NCBI GenBank assembly: GCA_913009825.1
Contig: CAJVYQ010000023.1
Span: 1 to 64,000, forward strand
Reading direction: 5' to 3'
Length of the DNA: 64,000 nucleotides
Origin: an uncultured Deferribacteres bacterium
Lineage (GTDB): Bacteria; Zhuqueibacterota; JdFR-76; DREG01
The position numbers and the translations under genes were made by a program. This document shows, in pieces, positions 1 through 8,964 of the stretch (the first letter of the stretch is position 1; each line of letters opens with the position of its first letter). Below the pieces are notes generated by a model that was not told the DNA's origin, ran no database searches, and was given only the letters and a program-made list of their open reading frames with translations.

Positions 1-490
1 TTGCCGTGAACGACAAGGCTAAGAAATAAAAGGGCGCTAAAGCGTCCTATTTACGATAGCATCCTTCAGGATGCTTTCATGTCTTAGCCTGAGGGGTTCA
101 CTCTCAGGCGACCTGAATAGTTACGATAAATTATATGTTAGCAAAAACTCTTGAATTACATTTTTGAATTTGGCACACGCAGGAACAAATAATTTGGCAT
201 TACTATTGCCATTTAAAATAATTTGAAAAGGTTTAGGCTGTAGATTATTTGAATACCGGATTCAGGGATCGTCGGAATATTCCGATACTTTGTAATTATT
301 CAATTATGTTTGTTAATTGTTGCACCATAAGCTTCCAACTGAGTTTATCCTGAGCATGTCGAAGGGTTCAGACCGGACAAAACAACCACACTGAACGGAG
401 TCGAAGTATGATTCCTTCAAAGTTAGGGAACATATCTGAATAGTTACGATACTTTTTATTATGTAAAAATCAAAATCGAAAGGGATAGAT
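1..490. other. Non-coding region with palindromic repeats
   Basis: No gene is visible here. Positions 16-90 are bounded by a perfect 9-bp inverted repeat (aggctaaga/tcttagcct) enclosing smaller hairpins such as gcatcc-ttca-ggatgc. It is followed by a right-hand element end CCTGAATAGTTAC ending at 124, whose left partner would lie outside the window. A second element occupies 292-447 and is listed separately. The last 40 bases lead into the first gene; no convincing promoter could be picked out. Confidence 0.7.
292..447. mobile_element. MITE-like element, GTAAC ends, perfect 8-bp target duplication
   Basis: The left end is GTAATTATTCAA (292-303) and the right end CTGAATAGTTAC (436-447), an imperfect inverted pair. 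The flanks are identical 8-mers GATACTTT at 284-291 and 448-455, the mark of a transposition event. The interior carries a hairpin of the common type 'ttatcctgagcatgtcgaag ... gaacggagtcgaag'. It contains no reading frame. It ends 43 bases upstream of the first gene, so it may influence its expression. Confidence 0.75.
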
Positions 491-1633
491 ATGAAATCAG
501 TAAAAGTTACTTTGCTGTTAACTTTATTTCTGTTATCTGCAGGAATGGGTTATGGTCAGTATTTACAGGTTTCTGCAACTTTCATGGGCGCGCCACAGAA
601 AATTTCTCTTCAGGATATTGATCTGACCAGCTCCGGCGGGCAGCCTCTGTTTACATTGCAATTAACTAATTCTGATTCAGTGAACAAAAAAGCAGAGGCC
701 AAATTATATATTGAAATTATAATGGATGGCAATAGTGGAAGTGAGGTGTTGGCTAGCGGTTCAACCAGACCCTTTAATCTGTACTTTGGTCAACCTATAA
801 ATATTTCCGATAAAAATCTGGATAGTGAACTTGATTTACAGGATTTCAGTGTGGAAACCGGTACTAAAGATATATTAAGCCAAATTTTGGCGACAGGTTT
901 TCTGCCGGACGGTGTTTATACATTTAAATTCCGCCTCACGGGTAATATTCTCCCGCCGGGGGGAGAACCGATTCCTGACCAGGGTAGTGAAACGGAAATC
1001 AGTCTGAATATCAGAAATACCACCACCATCGAGCTTGTGTATCCCGGCCGTCCGGCGGATCAGGGGGATTTACCGGTGGTTTACAGCTCCCAGCCAACTT
1101 TTCTGTGGTCCGGCAATGCCGCTCAATATACTATTATGGTTGCCATGCGGGACGAAAATAATGAAGACCAGAGCCCGGAAGATGCAATTCGTACCGGGGA
1201 AGAAGGGATCACACTCTGGACAAAAGATAATGTTTCGGGCAATACCATCCCTTATTCTACCAATCCGCCGTTGAAATCGGGCGCTACTTATTTTTGGCAG
1301 GTAAAAACAAATATAAACCTGGCCAACAACCGGTTCGAGGAATTTGCCAGCGAAATTTGGGGGTTCAAATACCAGGAGCCGGCATCCCAAAGCGGTCCTA
1401 TGCAGGATGATGTGAAAGAGAATTATTTTGTTTCCATGTTCAGCGGCATTGAAGGCATGGGAGATATAATTGATAATCTAATCGAACAGGGTTACCAGGT
1501 CGACACCGGGAATATGAAATATAAAGGTTCAAAAATGAATTTAGCCGGCTTACAGATTCTCATCGGTTTGATTAAATCCGGCGAAATTGAACTGGTTCCC
1601 TTCGGCGATGGAAATTTATATCAAATAAGATAG
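491..1633 (+). CDS. Secreted protein with fibronectin-like domain, function unknown
   Basis: A predicted exported protein of 380 residues. Residues 1-22 form a signal peptide, with cleavage likely just before Gln23. Residues 25-175 look beta-rich. Residues about 180-290 resemble a fibronectin type III-like fold: FLWSG at 204-208 and TYFWQV at 266-271 are the pattern of 'question-type' Fn3 repeats found in secreted FCB proteins. The C-terminal 80 residues are not recognised. A weak ribosome site (aaaggg) lies upstream of the ATG. The stop is 16 bases before the FecR gene, so the two are probably co-transcribed and may act together at the cell surface. No catalytic motif is seen, so no enzymatic role is proposed. 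Confidence 0.75.
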   Translation: MKSVKVTLLLTLFLLSAGMGYGQYLQVSATFMGAPQKISLQDIDLTSSGGQPLFTLQLTNSDSVNKKAEAKLYIEIIMDGNSGSEVLASGSTRPFNLYFGQPINISDKNLDSELDLQDFSVETGTKDILSQILATGFLPDGVYTFKFRLTGNILPPGGEPIPDQGSETEISLNIRNTTTIELVYPGRPADQGDLPVVYSSQPTFLWSGNAAQYTIMVAMRDENNEDQSPEDAIRTGEEGITLWTKDNVSGNTIPYSTNPPLKSGATYFWQVKTNINLANNRFEEFASEIWGFKYQEPASQSGPMQDDVKENYFVSMFSGIEGMGDIIDNLIEQGYQVDTGNMKYKGSKMNLAGLQILIGLIKSGEIELVPFGDGNLYQIR

Positions 1634-1649
1634 AAAAATTGAGGTTAGC

Positions 1650-2357
1650 ATGAGATCACCAATTAAAGTAATTTTATCCGTTTTTGTATTGGCCGGATTG
1701 TTCTCCATTAACGGGACGACCGATACAAAGGATATTGCCTTTTTATTTAAAACCAATGGCAAAGTGGAAATTCAACAAAACGGTTCAAAGTTGTGGCATG
1801 GTGCAAAACGGGGTTTCCGGTTGAATTCCGGAGATAAAATTCGTACCGGCGACAATTCTCTTGCTGCGCTTCTTTTCACTGACGATAAAAGTTTGATGAA
1901 AATCCGTTCCCGTTCCGATGTAATTGTAAAGGGTGAGCGGAAGCAGGCGTCTATTGCCAAATCAATTTTTATGCAAGTTGGCGAAGTTTTTATCAGTGTG
2001 AAAAAACAGCGGTCGGTTTTTCGCCTGGAAACTCCCACCGGCGTGGCCGCGGTCAAAGGCACCGAATTCTACGGCCAGATGGATGAAGATGGAAAGTTCA
2101 CCATTCTGGGGATCTCCGGCATTGTGGAATTGATCAATAAATACGGTTCCGTGCTGGTGAAGGCAGGCGAGAAAGGCATTTCTACCGGGGACAAGGCTCC
2201 TCAATCTCAAAAGGCGGCTCCGGGTGATGGAAAAACGTGGGGACAGGAAGGCGATAATAATGAACCGCAGTACGATGAGTTGGAAATTCCTTTCAAGGAC
2301 AAAGATGGTAATATCAGGACGCTTCAATTGAGAACAAAAGTAAAAGGAAAGAAATAA
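1650..2357 (+). CDS. FecR-domain protein, exported
   Basis: A 235-residue protein with a signal peptide (about residues 1-23) and a FecR domain over roughly residues 30-170. The diagnostic parts are GDKIRTGDNS (61-70) and TPTGVAAVKGTEF (128-140), the latter being the FecR core signature. Classical FecR is an anti-sigma factor that spans the inner membrane. This version has no cytoplasmic anti-sigma part, only the extracytoplasmic beta-rich domain, so it more likely acts as a structural or sensory periplasmic protein. The tail (about 180-235) is charged and probably flexible. Its TAA stop overlaps the ATG of the next gene (TAATG), suggesting translational coupling with the outer-membrane protein. 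Confidence 0.85.
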   Translation: MRSPIKVILSVFVLAGLFSINGTTDTKDIAFLFKTNGKVEIQQNGSKLWHGAKRGFRLNSGDKIRTGDNSLAALLFTDDKSLMKIRSRSDVIVKGERKQASIAKSIFMQVGEVFISVKKQRSVFRLETPTGVAAVKGTEFYGQMDEDGKFTILGISGIVELINKYGSVLVKAGEKGISTGDKAPQSQKAAPGDGKTWGQEGDNNEPQYDELEIPFKDKDGNIRTLQLRTKVKGKK

Positions 2358-4942
2358 TGATTTATGATGGACTGATGATGAAAAACAAGTGGTTGTTATT
2401 ATTTGGTATGGTTTTCTGTTTTACTACAATTTCTTTTGCTCAGCCGCGTTTCATATACAATCCGGTCTTTTTTGCCAGGGCGGATCAACCGATTGAAATT
2501 TCCATTCGTATCGATGGCAATGTTTCGGCTTCTGATGAAATGCGTATCTATTTTCGTACAAAAGGAAATGAATCTTATGATTATATTGTAAGTGAAAAAT
2601 ACGGCGAGGAATTTCGCGGCAGTATTCCTGCACAGTCGGCTTCGGTCGGGAAAATCGAATATTTTTTCACCTTTCTCTATGGAGGAAATATCTACACATT
2701 ACCCGAATCGAACCCGTATTATGAACCTTTCGAAATTCAAATCACCCCCGTGGAACCGGGTAACACGATTACTGTCCGGCAGCCTGTTTCGCCGCTTGTG
2801 GCAAAAAAGCCCCGGAATTCCGGTAATCTGCTCTCTTTGAGTACTGAAAAATACCTCATTCTCAGTCCGGAAAACGAAGAAAGATTGATGGGAGAAGATG
2901 TGGTCATTGCTGTTTCCCTGTTTTTTGAAACAGGTGAAATTGATATTTATAAAACTAAATTATTACTCGATGGCAGGCAGGTTAAGCCGGAGCTATCGGA
3001 GAATTTAATCACGTATGTACCGCCACATATTAGTGAGGGCCGGCATGAAGTTGATCTCAATTTTATCCGGTCTGACGGCAAGGAATATGAACCGGTGCGC
3101 CGGCGTTTTCAGGTGATGAGCGCCAGACGCGGCGGCATGGTTACTCTGCCGTTCGTTTCAGGCGCTTCCGGAAATATTTACGCGGAATCCAGATCCGAGA
3201 GTTACAGCGGCATCCGCCAGAATACAAACCTGACCGGCGGTCGGTTGCGCGGTAAAACAGGATTTCTGCATTACGGTACGCGGTTCTATATTACTTCTCT
3301 GGAGAATAAAAATTTTCAGCCGCGCAACCGCTTTCTGTTTTGGGTGGAGGCCAAATTTTTCAATTTGTACGGAGGCGATACGTCGCCCCGGTTCTCGGAA
3401 TTGATCCTCTATGGCAAACGGATACGCGGGTTTAATGTCCAGTTGAATCTCAAACTCATCAATTTTGACTTTGTCATGGGACAAACATACCGGTCTGTGA
3501 AAGGAATTTCTCTCAATCAACTCATTATCGATCCGGCCACGCAGGACACATCGTATTATAATCCGGCCACCGGTGATACAGTGCAGAATCCCATTTCCCG
3601 TTATGGTACCTATGACCAAAATCTTTTGGGACTGAAAGTTACATTTGGCAGACGCCGCGGGAGTCATCTGGGATTTAGCGCCATCAAAGTGAAAGATGAT
3701 ATCAATTCCATTCAATCCGGTTTGAAGCCTAAAGATAATGTGGTTGTAGGCAGCGATCTTCAGATTGCCATGTTCAGTAACCGGTTTCGCTGGAAGACGG
3801 AGGGAGCATTCAGCATTTTAACGGATGATATTTCCGGCGGTTCATTAACCAAATCAAACATCGATTCCTTAACCGGTGAAAGTATCCCTTTTGATCCGGC
3901 GGATTTTGAGAAGATTATTGTTCTCAATACCAGCACTATTCCAATAAATCCCGCGACATTTTCATCTATCGCCTTCACCGGCACTTTACAATTACGATTA
4001 CTGCGAAATGCGCTTACGGTGAAATACAAATCCATCGGCGCCGCTTACAATTCACTGGGCAATCCGTTTATTCGTAAAAATATTCGCGGACTTTTTGTCA
4101 ACGACAGAATCCGCCTGTTTCGCAACCGGGTTTATTTGAATCTTGGTTACGAAAAATACAAAGACAATTTTTCTCAGGATGACGGCAAACCTGTTTTGGA
4201 TCTGGAAACTCACCAATTAGGTATTAATTTCTTTCCCGGTAACGGACTTCCCAACCTAAACCTGAACTATAAAACGTACCAACGTAATAATGGTGTCGCC
4301 GTTTTTGATAACACTTCCCTGAATTCCGTGGATGAGCGGGAAAACAATACCACGAAAGAACTAAACATCAACGTGAATTATGATGTACGTCTGTTCAATC
4401 TGCGCCATAATCTCAGCGTGAACTACATCAAATTAGATAAAACGGATGCCCTTCAGGGTTCAAGAATGATGATGCCCAATTTTTTGCCTGTTGCCATCAA
4501 TAATGATATCCAGTCTTTTTCATTGCAGACCAGGTATCAAATTCCGCTGCGGACGACTGTCAGCTATTCGGGTAACAAAAATTCTTTTTTAGGCGGCCTG
4601 AATCTGTTTGAATTTAGCAGTATCGACGCTCGTGCTGATTACAGCATGTTTCAGGAAAAGCTGAATCTCTATACGGGATTCAGAAGATTTAATGCCTCCG
4701 GAGGAACACAGACCAATCTTCCCGGAGCTGCTTATCTGGGCAGCCTGGTTATCAAGTATGACAAAACGCAATTTAATGTCGGCGCCAGACTTATTCTGAA
4801 ACGAAAGCATCAATTTATTATTGATTTGACTTCCATCGATTTTAAAGACAACGGCGGATATTATGATGCCGACAATCAGTTTGTCGTCAATCCATCCTTT
4901 AAAGATTACATGGTAAGATTCCGGTATGAATTGCAATTTTAG
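2357..4942 (+). CDS. Large outer-membrane beta-barrel protein, function unknown
   Basis: An 861-residue protein. The N-terminus (MIYDGLMMKNKW followed by a hydrophobic stretch, with an Ala-Gln cleavage site near residue 31) is a signal peptide. Residues about 35-130 and 165-260 look like Ig-like beta domains. From about residue 275 to the end the sequence alternates polar and hydrophobic residues, with many Tyr/Phe/Arg/Asn pairs, and ends in RFRYELQF; a terminal aromatic residue is the usual sorting signal of outer-membrane barrels. ATG 2357 is favoured because it overlaps the fecR stop and follows an aaggaa ribosome site. It probably forms an envelope complex with the two preceding proteins. 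The family is not recognised. Confidence 0.7.
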   Translation: MIYDGLMMKNKWLLLFGMVFCFTTISFAQPRFIYNPVFFARADQPIEISIRIDGNVSASDEMRIYFRTKGNESYDYIVSEKYGEEFRGSIPAQSASVGKIEYFFTFLYGGNIYTLPESNPYYEPFEIQITPVEPGNTITVRQPVSPLVAKKPRNSGNLLSLSTEKYLILSPENEERLMGEDVVIAVSLFFETGEIDIYKTKLLLDGRQVKPELSENLITYVPPHISEGRHEVDLNFIRSDGKEYEPVRRRFQVMSARRGGMVTLPFVSGASGNIYAESRSESYSGIRQNTNLTGGRLRGKTGFLHYGTRFYITSLENKNFQPRNRFLFWVEAKFFNLYGGDTSPRFSELILYGKRIRGFNVQLNLKLINFDFVMGQTYRSVKGISLNQLIIDPATQDTSYYNPATGDTVQNPISRYGTYDQNLLGLKVTFGRRRGSHLGFSAIKVKDDINSIQSGLKPKDNVVVGSDLQIAMFSNRFRWKTEGAFSILTDDISGGSLTKSNIDSLTGESIPFDPADFEKIIVLNTSTIPINPATFSSIAFTGTLQLRLLRNALTVKYKSIGAAYNSLGNPFIRKNIRGLFVNDRIRLFRNRVYLNLGYEKYKDNFSQDDGKPVLDLETHQLGINFFPGNGLPNLNLNYKTYQRNNGVAVFDNTSLNSVDERENNTTKELNINVNYDVRLFNLRHNLSVNYIKLDKTDALQGSRMMMPNFLPVAINNDIQSFSLQTRYQIPLRTTVSYSGNKNSFLGGLNLFEFSSIDARADYSMFQEKLNLYTGFRRFNASGGTQTNLPGAAYLGSLVIKYDKTQFNVGARLILKRKHQFIIDLTSIDFKDNGGYYDADNQFVVNPSFKDYMVRFRYELQF

Positions 4943-5101
4943 TATTAAACAGTAACCGTTCAGGTATGCTTGCTTTATGATCTGAAAGAAGCCTTTGGCC
5001 CCCTGCCTGAGTATTACTTTAACCTGAATTGAGCGATTATTGGGCGATTCGCTGAATTCAGGTTTGACCCAAATTGAAGCTTACTTTTTAAAGAATCGCC
5101 A
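4943..5101. repeat. Gap with two small degenerate elements
   Basis: Positions 4952-5017 carry GTAACCGTTCAGG at the left and CCTGAGTATTAC at the right, a worn copy of the GTAAC-ended element whose flanking 8-mers agree at only 5 of 8 positions. Immediately after it, 5023-5062 is a 40-bp element with ends CCTGAATT/AATTCAGG and the hairpin-forming text gggcgattcgctgaattc. Its flanks TTTAA (5018-5022) and TTTGA (5063-5067) match at 4 of 5 positions, consistent with an old 5-bp duplication. Confidence 0.5.
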
Positions 5102-7234
5102 ATGACACTCAAACTAAGTGAAAAGAAAAGAAAAGTTATTGCCGTTATCGGCATCTCTTTTGTTGTTTTGCTGCTCACCGGTTTTTTTTCGGTCTTTTCG
5201 CCGGTAAGAAATCTGGAATTGAAAGTGCTTAATCAGCAGTTCAGCTCACGCGGGCCGATGACGGACCGGGATACTTCCCTGGTCATTGTCGCCATCGATG
5301 ACCAGACCTTTGCCAGCATGCCGATGAAATGGCCCTATCCCCGCAGCGTTTACGGCAAACTGATCCGCAACCTGAACGAAGCGGGCGCCAAATTGATTGT
5401 CTTCGATTTGGAATTCACCGAACCGACGGTGAACGATCCGGCACAGGATGATTCCCTCGCTGCTGCCGCGCGCAGATTCGGAAATGTGATTTTTGCCGGC
5501 AAACTGGTTTCCGAATTCGGTTCTTCCATGACGCTGAACCAGTATACTTTACCGCCCATTCCCCAATTGTTACGGTCTTCCCCGGTGGATTCGTCGGTTT
5601 TACCCTGGGGGTTGGTAAATATTGTGGAAGATGAAGACAGCTTTTTTCGGCGATATTTTTTGAGTAAAACAGTTGCCGGTAAACGATTTTATCCTCTTTC
5701 CATGTTGACGGCTAAAAAGTTATTGCACGTTCCGGATGATTCAGTAAGAGAAGATGCGCACTATTTTTATCTGGGAAATGTGGCCATCCCCAAAGCTACA
5801 TCTGAAACCATGTATATCAATTTTGCCGGGCCGGCCAAAACCTTCAATACTTACTCTCTGTCCAATATTCTGGACGATTTCGAGTTTGATTTGGGCGAAG
5901 GTGAAGATACCGACATCTTCGAGTTACATAAAATGTGGGGAACATTTAAAGATAAAATTGTCTTTGTCGGCGCTTCCGCCGAGGAATTGCAGGATACAAA
6001 ATTCACGCCGTTTTTTAAATACGGCGGCGTGGCCAGAAAAATGCCCGGTGTGGAAACCCATGTAAACGCCTTGAATACAATCCTGACCGGCAATTTTCTT
6101 AATAATGCTCCCCAATTGTTGGTATTTGTGCTTATTCTTCTGTTTGTTTTTTTAACCGGCGGCGCTGTGATCATGCTGAAACCCCTGAAAGCAGGAGCAA
6201 TCGCTATATTTTTTGTCCTTTTATTCACCGCCCTGACTCATGTGAGCTTTGTCAAATGGGAACTGATCCTGCCGCTCATTACCCCTCTTCTGTCGATCGG
6301 TTTGAGTTATCTGGGTAATACTGCTTATCTCTACGCCACGGAAAAAAAAGAAAAGGTTCGGTATCGCAAAATATTTCAGCAGTACGTTTCTAAAAGTGTT
6401 GTTGAAGAGATGCTGGGTTCCGGCAAATACCCCAGTTTTGGCGGTGAGCGAAAGGAACTATCCGTACTCTTTTCCGATATTCGCTCTTTCACTAGTTTTT
6501 CCGAACAATTTCCGCCCGAGGAGGTTGTGAAAAGATTGTCTGATTACCTGACGGACATGACGGAAATTGTGATTCAACATGAAGGTACTTTGGATAAATT
6601 CGTCGGTGATGAGATTATGGCTGTTTTCGGCGCGCCGCTGTTCTACCCGACCCATGCGGAAAATGCCTGTCGCGCCGCATTCCGGATGATCGATGTGCTG
6701 GTAAAACATCAGAAAGATTATGAAAAAAAAGGGGAAAAATATTTCAACATTGGCGTGGGCATCAATACCGGCGATATGGTAGTCGGCAATCTCGGTTCGC
6801 AACAACTCTTTGATTACACAGTCATTGGCGACGCAGTGAATTTAGGCGCGCGGCTGGAGGGCTTGAACAAATTTTACGGAACTCATATTATCATTTCGGA
6901 AAGTACCAAACAACAGGCAGGGAAAACGGTTGTGGTACGTGAATTGGATACGGTGAAAGTAAAAGGCAAAGATGAACCGATCCAAATTTACGAATTACTG
7001 GGCATCGACAGTATCGGCAAAGAGGAGCAGACCTGGCTGGTTGAAGCGTTTCAGAGGGGTTTAACTTATTATGCCGAAAAAAAATGGTACAAGAGTTTGT
7101 TGGAGATGAACCAGATTCTGAAGCATTTCCCCACTGACGGTCCTGCCAAACTATACATAAAACGCTGCCTGGAAATGATCGAAAATCCTCCCGAACGAGA
7201 CTGGCAGCCGGTTTATAAATTTGATACAAAATAA
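5102..7234 (+). CDS. CHASE2-domain adenylate cyclase (class III)
   Basis: A 710-residue membrane sensor-cyclase. One N-terminal membrane helix (about 13-34) is followed by an extracytoplasmic CHASE2 domain (about 35-330), three more helices (about 340-415) and a class III nucleotide cyclase domain (about 450-640). The metal-binding Asp lies in SDIRSFT (near residue 457). The substrate-selecting Lys lies in LDKFVGDEIM (near 497) and the Asp in FDYTVIGD (near 570); the Lys/Asp pair indicates ATP and therefore cAMP as product. The last 65 residues are helical and TPR-like. FecR/CHASE2 neighbours suggest that an envelope signal controls cAMP synthesis. No clear ribosome site precedes the ATG. The TAA stop lies inside the left end of a repeat element. 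Confidence 0.88.
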   Translation: MTLKLSEKKRKVIAVIGISFVVLLLTGFFSVFSPVRNLELKVLNQQFSSRGPMTDRDTSLVIVAIDDQTFASMPMKWPYPRSVYGKLIRNLNEAGAKLIVFDLEFTEPTVNDPAQDDSLAAAARRFGNVIFAGKLVSEFGSSMTLNQYTLPPIPQLLRSSPVDSSVLPWGLVNIVEDEDSFFRRYFLSKTVAGKRFYPLSMLTAKKLLHVPDDSVREDAHYFYLGNVAIPKATSETMYINFAGPAKTFNTYSLSNILDDFEFDLGEGEDTDIFELHKMWGTFKDKIVFVGASAEELQDTKFTPFFKYGGVARKMPGVETHVNALNTILTGNFLNNAPQLLVFVLILLFVFLTGGAVIMLKPLKAGAIAIFFVLLFTALTHVSFVKWELILPLITPLLSIGLSYLGNTAYLYATEKKEKVRYRKIFQQYVSKSVVEEMLGSGKYPSFGGERKELSVLFSDIRSFTSFSEQFPPEEVVKRLSDYLTDMTEIVIQHEGTLDKFVGDEIMAVFGAPLFYPTHAENACRAAFRMIDVLVKHQKDYEKKGEKYFNIGVGINTGDMVVGNLGSQQLFDYTVIGDAVNLGARLEGLNKFYGTHIIISESTKQQAGKTVVVRELDTVKVKGKDEPIQIYELLGIDSIGKEEQTWLVEAFQRGLTYYAEKKWYKSLLEMNQILKHFPTDGPAKLYIKRCLEMIENPPERDWQPVYKFDTK

Positions 7235-7409
7235 CTTTTCGGGTATGCTCTATGTATTAACTTTTATCACGCTTCGACTCCGCTCAGCATGGCTTTTAAG
7301 ATCAGACTAAGCTCTTCGTCAAGTTTATCCTGAACTTGTTGAAGGGCTCAGGATAAACTCAGTCGAAGGCTTATCTCACATCAGGAAACCGGTATACCTG
7401 AATAGTGAC
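7231..7409. mobile_element. GTAAC-type element overlapping the cyclase stop codon
   Basis: The left end ATAACTTTTCGGGTATGC (7231-7248) matches the ends of the neighbouring element at 4952 (GTAACCGTTCAGGTATGC). The right end is CCTGAATAGTGAC (7397-7409). The interior has the hairpin text 'ttatcctgaacttgttgaag ... caggataaactcagtcgaag'. The TAA within the left end (7232-7234) is the stop codon of the cyclase gene. No flanking duplication is recognisable, so the insertion is old or rearranged. Confidence 0.5.
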
Positions 7410-7495
7410 AATTTTTGCCACAAAGGCACTAAGTGACTAAAAATGGCAATATAAGGGCGTTTAAACTCAGTCTGTTTTATTAATTCTAATATTTA

Positions 7496-7612
7496 CCAAT
7501 AGTGAGCGATTCTCTTATTTTTGAGCTTGTTCTTGCTACTAAACGGATTTTCATTTTTAATGTAAATTCGGTTGGCGATTCAGCGAATCGCCCTACAATC
7601 GCTCAATTCAGG
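7496..7612. mobile_element. 117-bp element of the CCTAAATTGAGCG family, overlaps nuclease 3' end
   Basis: The ends are CCAATAGTGAGCGATTCT (7496-7513) and AATCGCTCAATTCAGG (7597-7612). The body aligns by eye with the reverse complement of the element at 34557-34684, including the hairpin ggcgattcagcgaatcgcc. No flanking duplication is seen. The end of the minus-strand nuclease gene (7580 onwards) runs into this element, so the last codons and stop of that gene are repeat-derived. Confidence 0.6.
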
Positions 7613-8572
7613 GTGAAGATATTCCGCTTGAAAACCGGCCTGTTGCAAATATTCGGGAAATTCGGGGAAACCATGCAGTGTGTATATTTGCTTCGGATCG
7701 ACTGCCCGGGCAAATTCGATCAATTCATCAAAATCCGCATGATCGCTCAACGGTAAAGCATAATCGGAATAAACCCGGTTCCATGAATAATGGTTGTTTT
7801 CCGCCCAGCCGGAGAGGAATATGGTTTGATAGTGCACATACCCGAAAGGGTTAAAATTTTTTACCTCATGTGGCGGGATGATAATTACGTCGTGCTCCGG
7901 GTCAATTTTATCTTGAAATAAGAAACAATTAGGGAATTCCATACCGAATTTTTTATAAATTTTTACAATCTTCCATACAGATTGGTGAACCAGAACATTT
8001 TGACCGCTTTGTTCAAGCATTTTCATCGCTTCCTGCGCTTTTCCCAGCGAGTAGGCCAGAATGACCGGCACCGCACCATTTTTTTGAATCTCTTCAATTT
8101 TATCATGCAATAAACGGGAGAGATTGGCTCTCGCTTGCCGGAAATGGTAAGACGGATGTCCGAACGTGGATTCCATGATAAGAATGTCTGCGTGGGGAAT
8201 TTCGATCTCCGCCGAGGTGAACCCCCTTTGTAGCTTAAAATCGCCGGTGTAGAGCAGGCGTAATCCTTCCTGTTCCACCAAAATCATGGCCGAGCCCAAA
8301 ATGTGTCCGGCGGGAAACAGGGTAATCGTTGCCTTTTTCAGTTCGAATGGTTGGTTAAAACCAAGCGGAATAAATTCAGGTTTTTTGACCCGTTTTTCAA
8401 ATCGCAATTTGAAAAATTCAATGGTTGGCGCTGTGGCCAATATTTTTTTGTGATTACGCAGATGATCCCCGTGTCCGTGACTGATAAAGGAAAACGGCAC
8501 CACCCGGTGGGCGTCCAGAAACAGGTCGTATTCTCTTAATTTAATCCCTTTTGCGTGATAATAAAACAAGTG
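7580..8572 (-). CDS. MBL-fold nuclease (ligase-associated exonuclease-like)
   Basis: A metallo-beta-lactamase-fold hydrolase of about 330 residues, related to DNA/RNA-processing MBL nucleases (the ligase-associated exonuclease and CPSF-like group). The zinc motif HGHGDH lies about 30 residues from the start. Further ligands appear in AGHILGSA and in YTGDF, and LPLSDHADF and TLHGFPE follow near the C-terminus. TTG at 8572 is chosen because aaggag sits six bases upstream; a TTG at 8599 would add nine residues with no ribosome site. The last ten residues (PELSDCRAIR) and the TGA are encoded by the repeat element at 7496-7612, so the natural C-terminus has been replaced. No DNA ligase gene is adjacent. 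Confidence 0.8.
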   Translation of the reverse strand, partial: HLFYYHAKGIKLREYDLFLDAHRVVPFSFISHGHGDHLRNHKKILATAPTIEFFKLRFEKRVKKPEFIPLGFNQPFELKKATITLFPAGHILGSAMILVEQEGLRLLYTGDFKLQRGFTSAEIEIPHADILIMESTFGHPSYHFRQARANLSRLLHDKIEEIQKNGAVPVILAYSLGKAQEAMKMLEQSGQNVLVHQSVWKIVKIYKKFGMEFPNCFLFQDKIDPEHDVIIIPPHEVKNFNPFGYVHYQTIFLSGWAENNHYSWNRVYSDYALPLSDHADFDELIEFARAVDPKQIYTLHGFPEFPEYLQQAGFQAEYLHPELSDCRAIR

Positions 8573-8610
8573 ATTCTCCTTTTGTTGCTTCGCCGGCAAA
8601 AAATCCGGGT

Positions 8611-8906
8611 TTACATGAAACAGAGTTTGTTCTTCCTGTCCAAATTTTCGATCGGTTCTTTCATTTTTTTTCGTTTGCTATGGCCGGCTTGGGGCAGCCA
8701 TTCTCCGTTACCGGAAAATCTTGTTCCCGGGTAAAAAGTAACTTCCGGATATCGACCAATTGATACCGCAATAATTGCCACAATCCCGGACTATCCTTCC
8801 CGCCTGAAATACCAACTACGATCCGGTCACCGGGTTGAATAAGTTGATGGCGGTCGATTGTTGCCGCCATCTGTTTTAGGAGCATTTTGTTGAGTCTGGT
8901 CATCAT
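8611..8906 (-). pseudogene. Remnant of a TtcA-like PP-loop tRNA thiolation gene
   Basis: An 81-codon open frame starts at 8906 with MMTRLNKMLLKQM and contains the PP-loop ATP-binding motif GISGGKDS at about residues 33-40, as in TtcA (tRNA 2-thiocytidine synthetase). Family members have about 250-310 residues with two CxxC motifs, which are missing here. After about residue 46 the text jumps to TREQDFPVTENGC, which resembles the C-terminal part of TtcA-like proteins, suggesting a large internal deletion. The frame ends at a run of eight A (8664-8671, minus strand); adding one A would continue it as MKEPIENLDRKN to a stop at 8611. I therefore read it as a decayed gene. The C-terminal assignment is inference. 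Confidence 0.5.
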
Positions 8907-8964
8907 TTTCTATAATAAAGTAGTTTTTGGCTACTATAAAATCAAGTGTGAACCCGGATTATTT

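Noticed and set aside
7231-7409. Target duplication at this element
   Set aside because: The flanking 8-mers (GATACAAA and AATTTTTG) do not match, so no duplication is claimed here.
7502-7756. 84-codon + strand open frame
   Set aside because: It covers a repeat element and the antisense of the nuclease gene.
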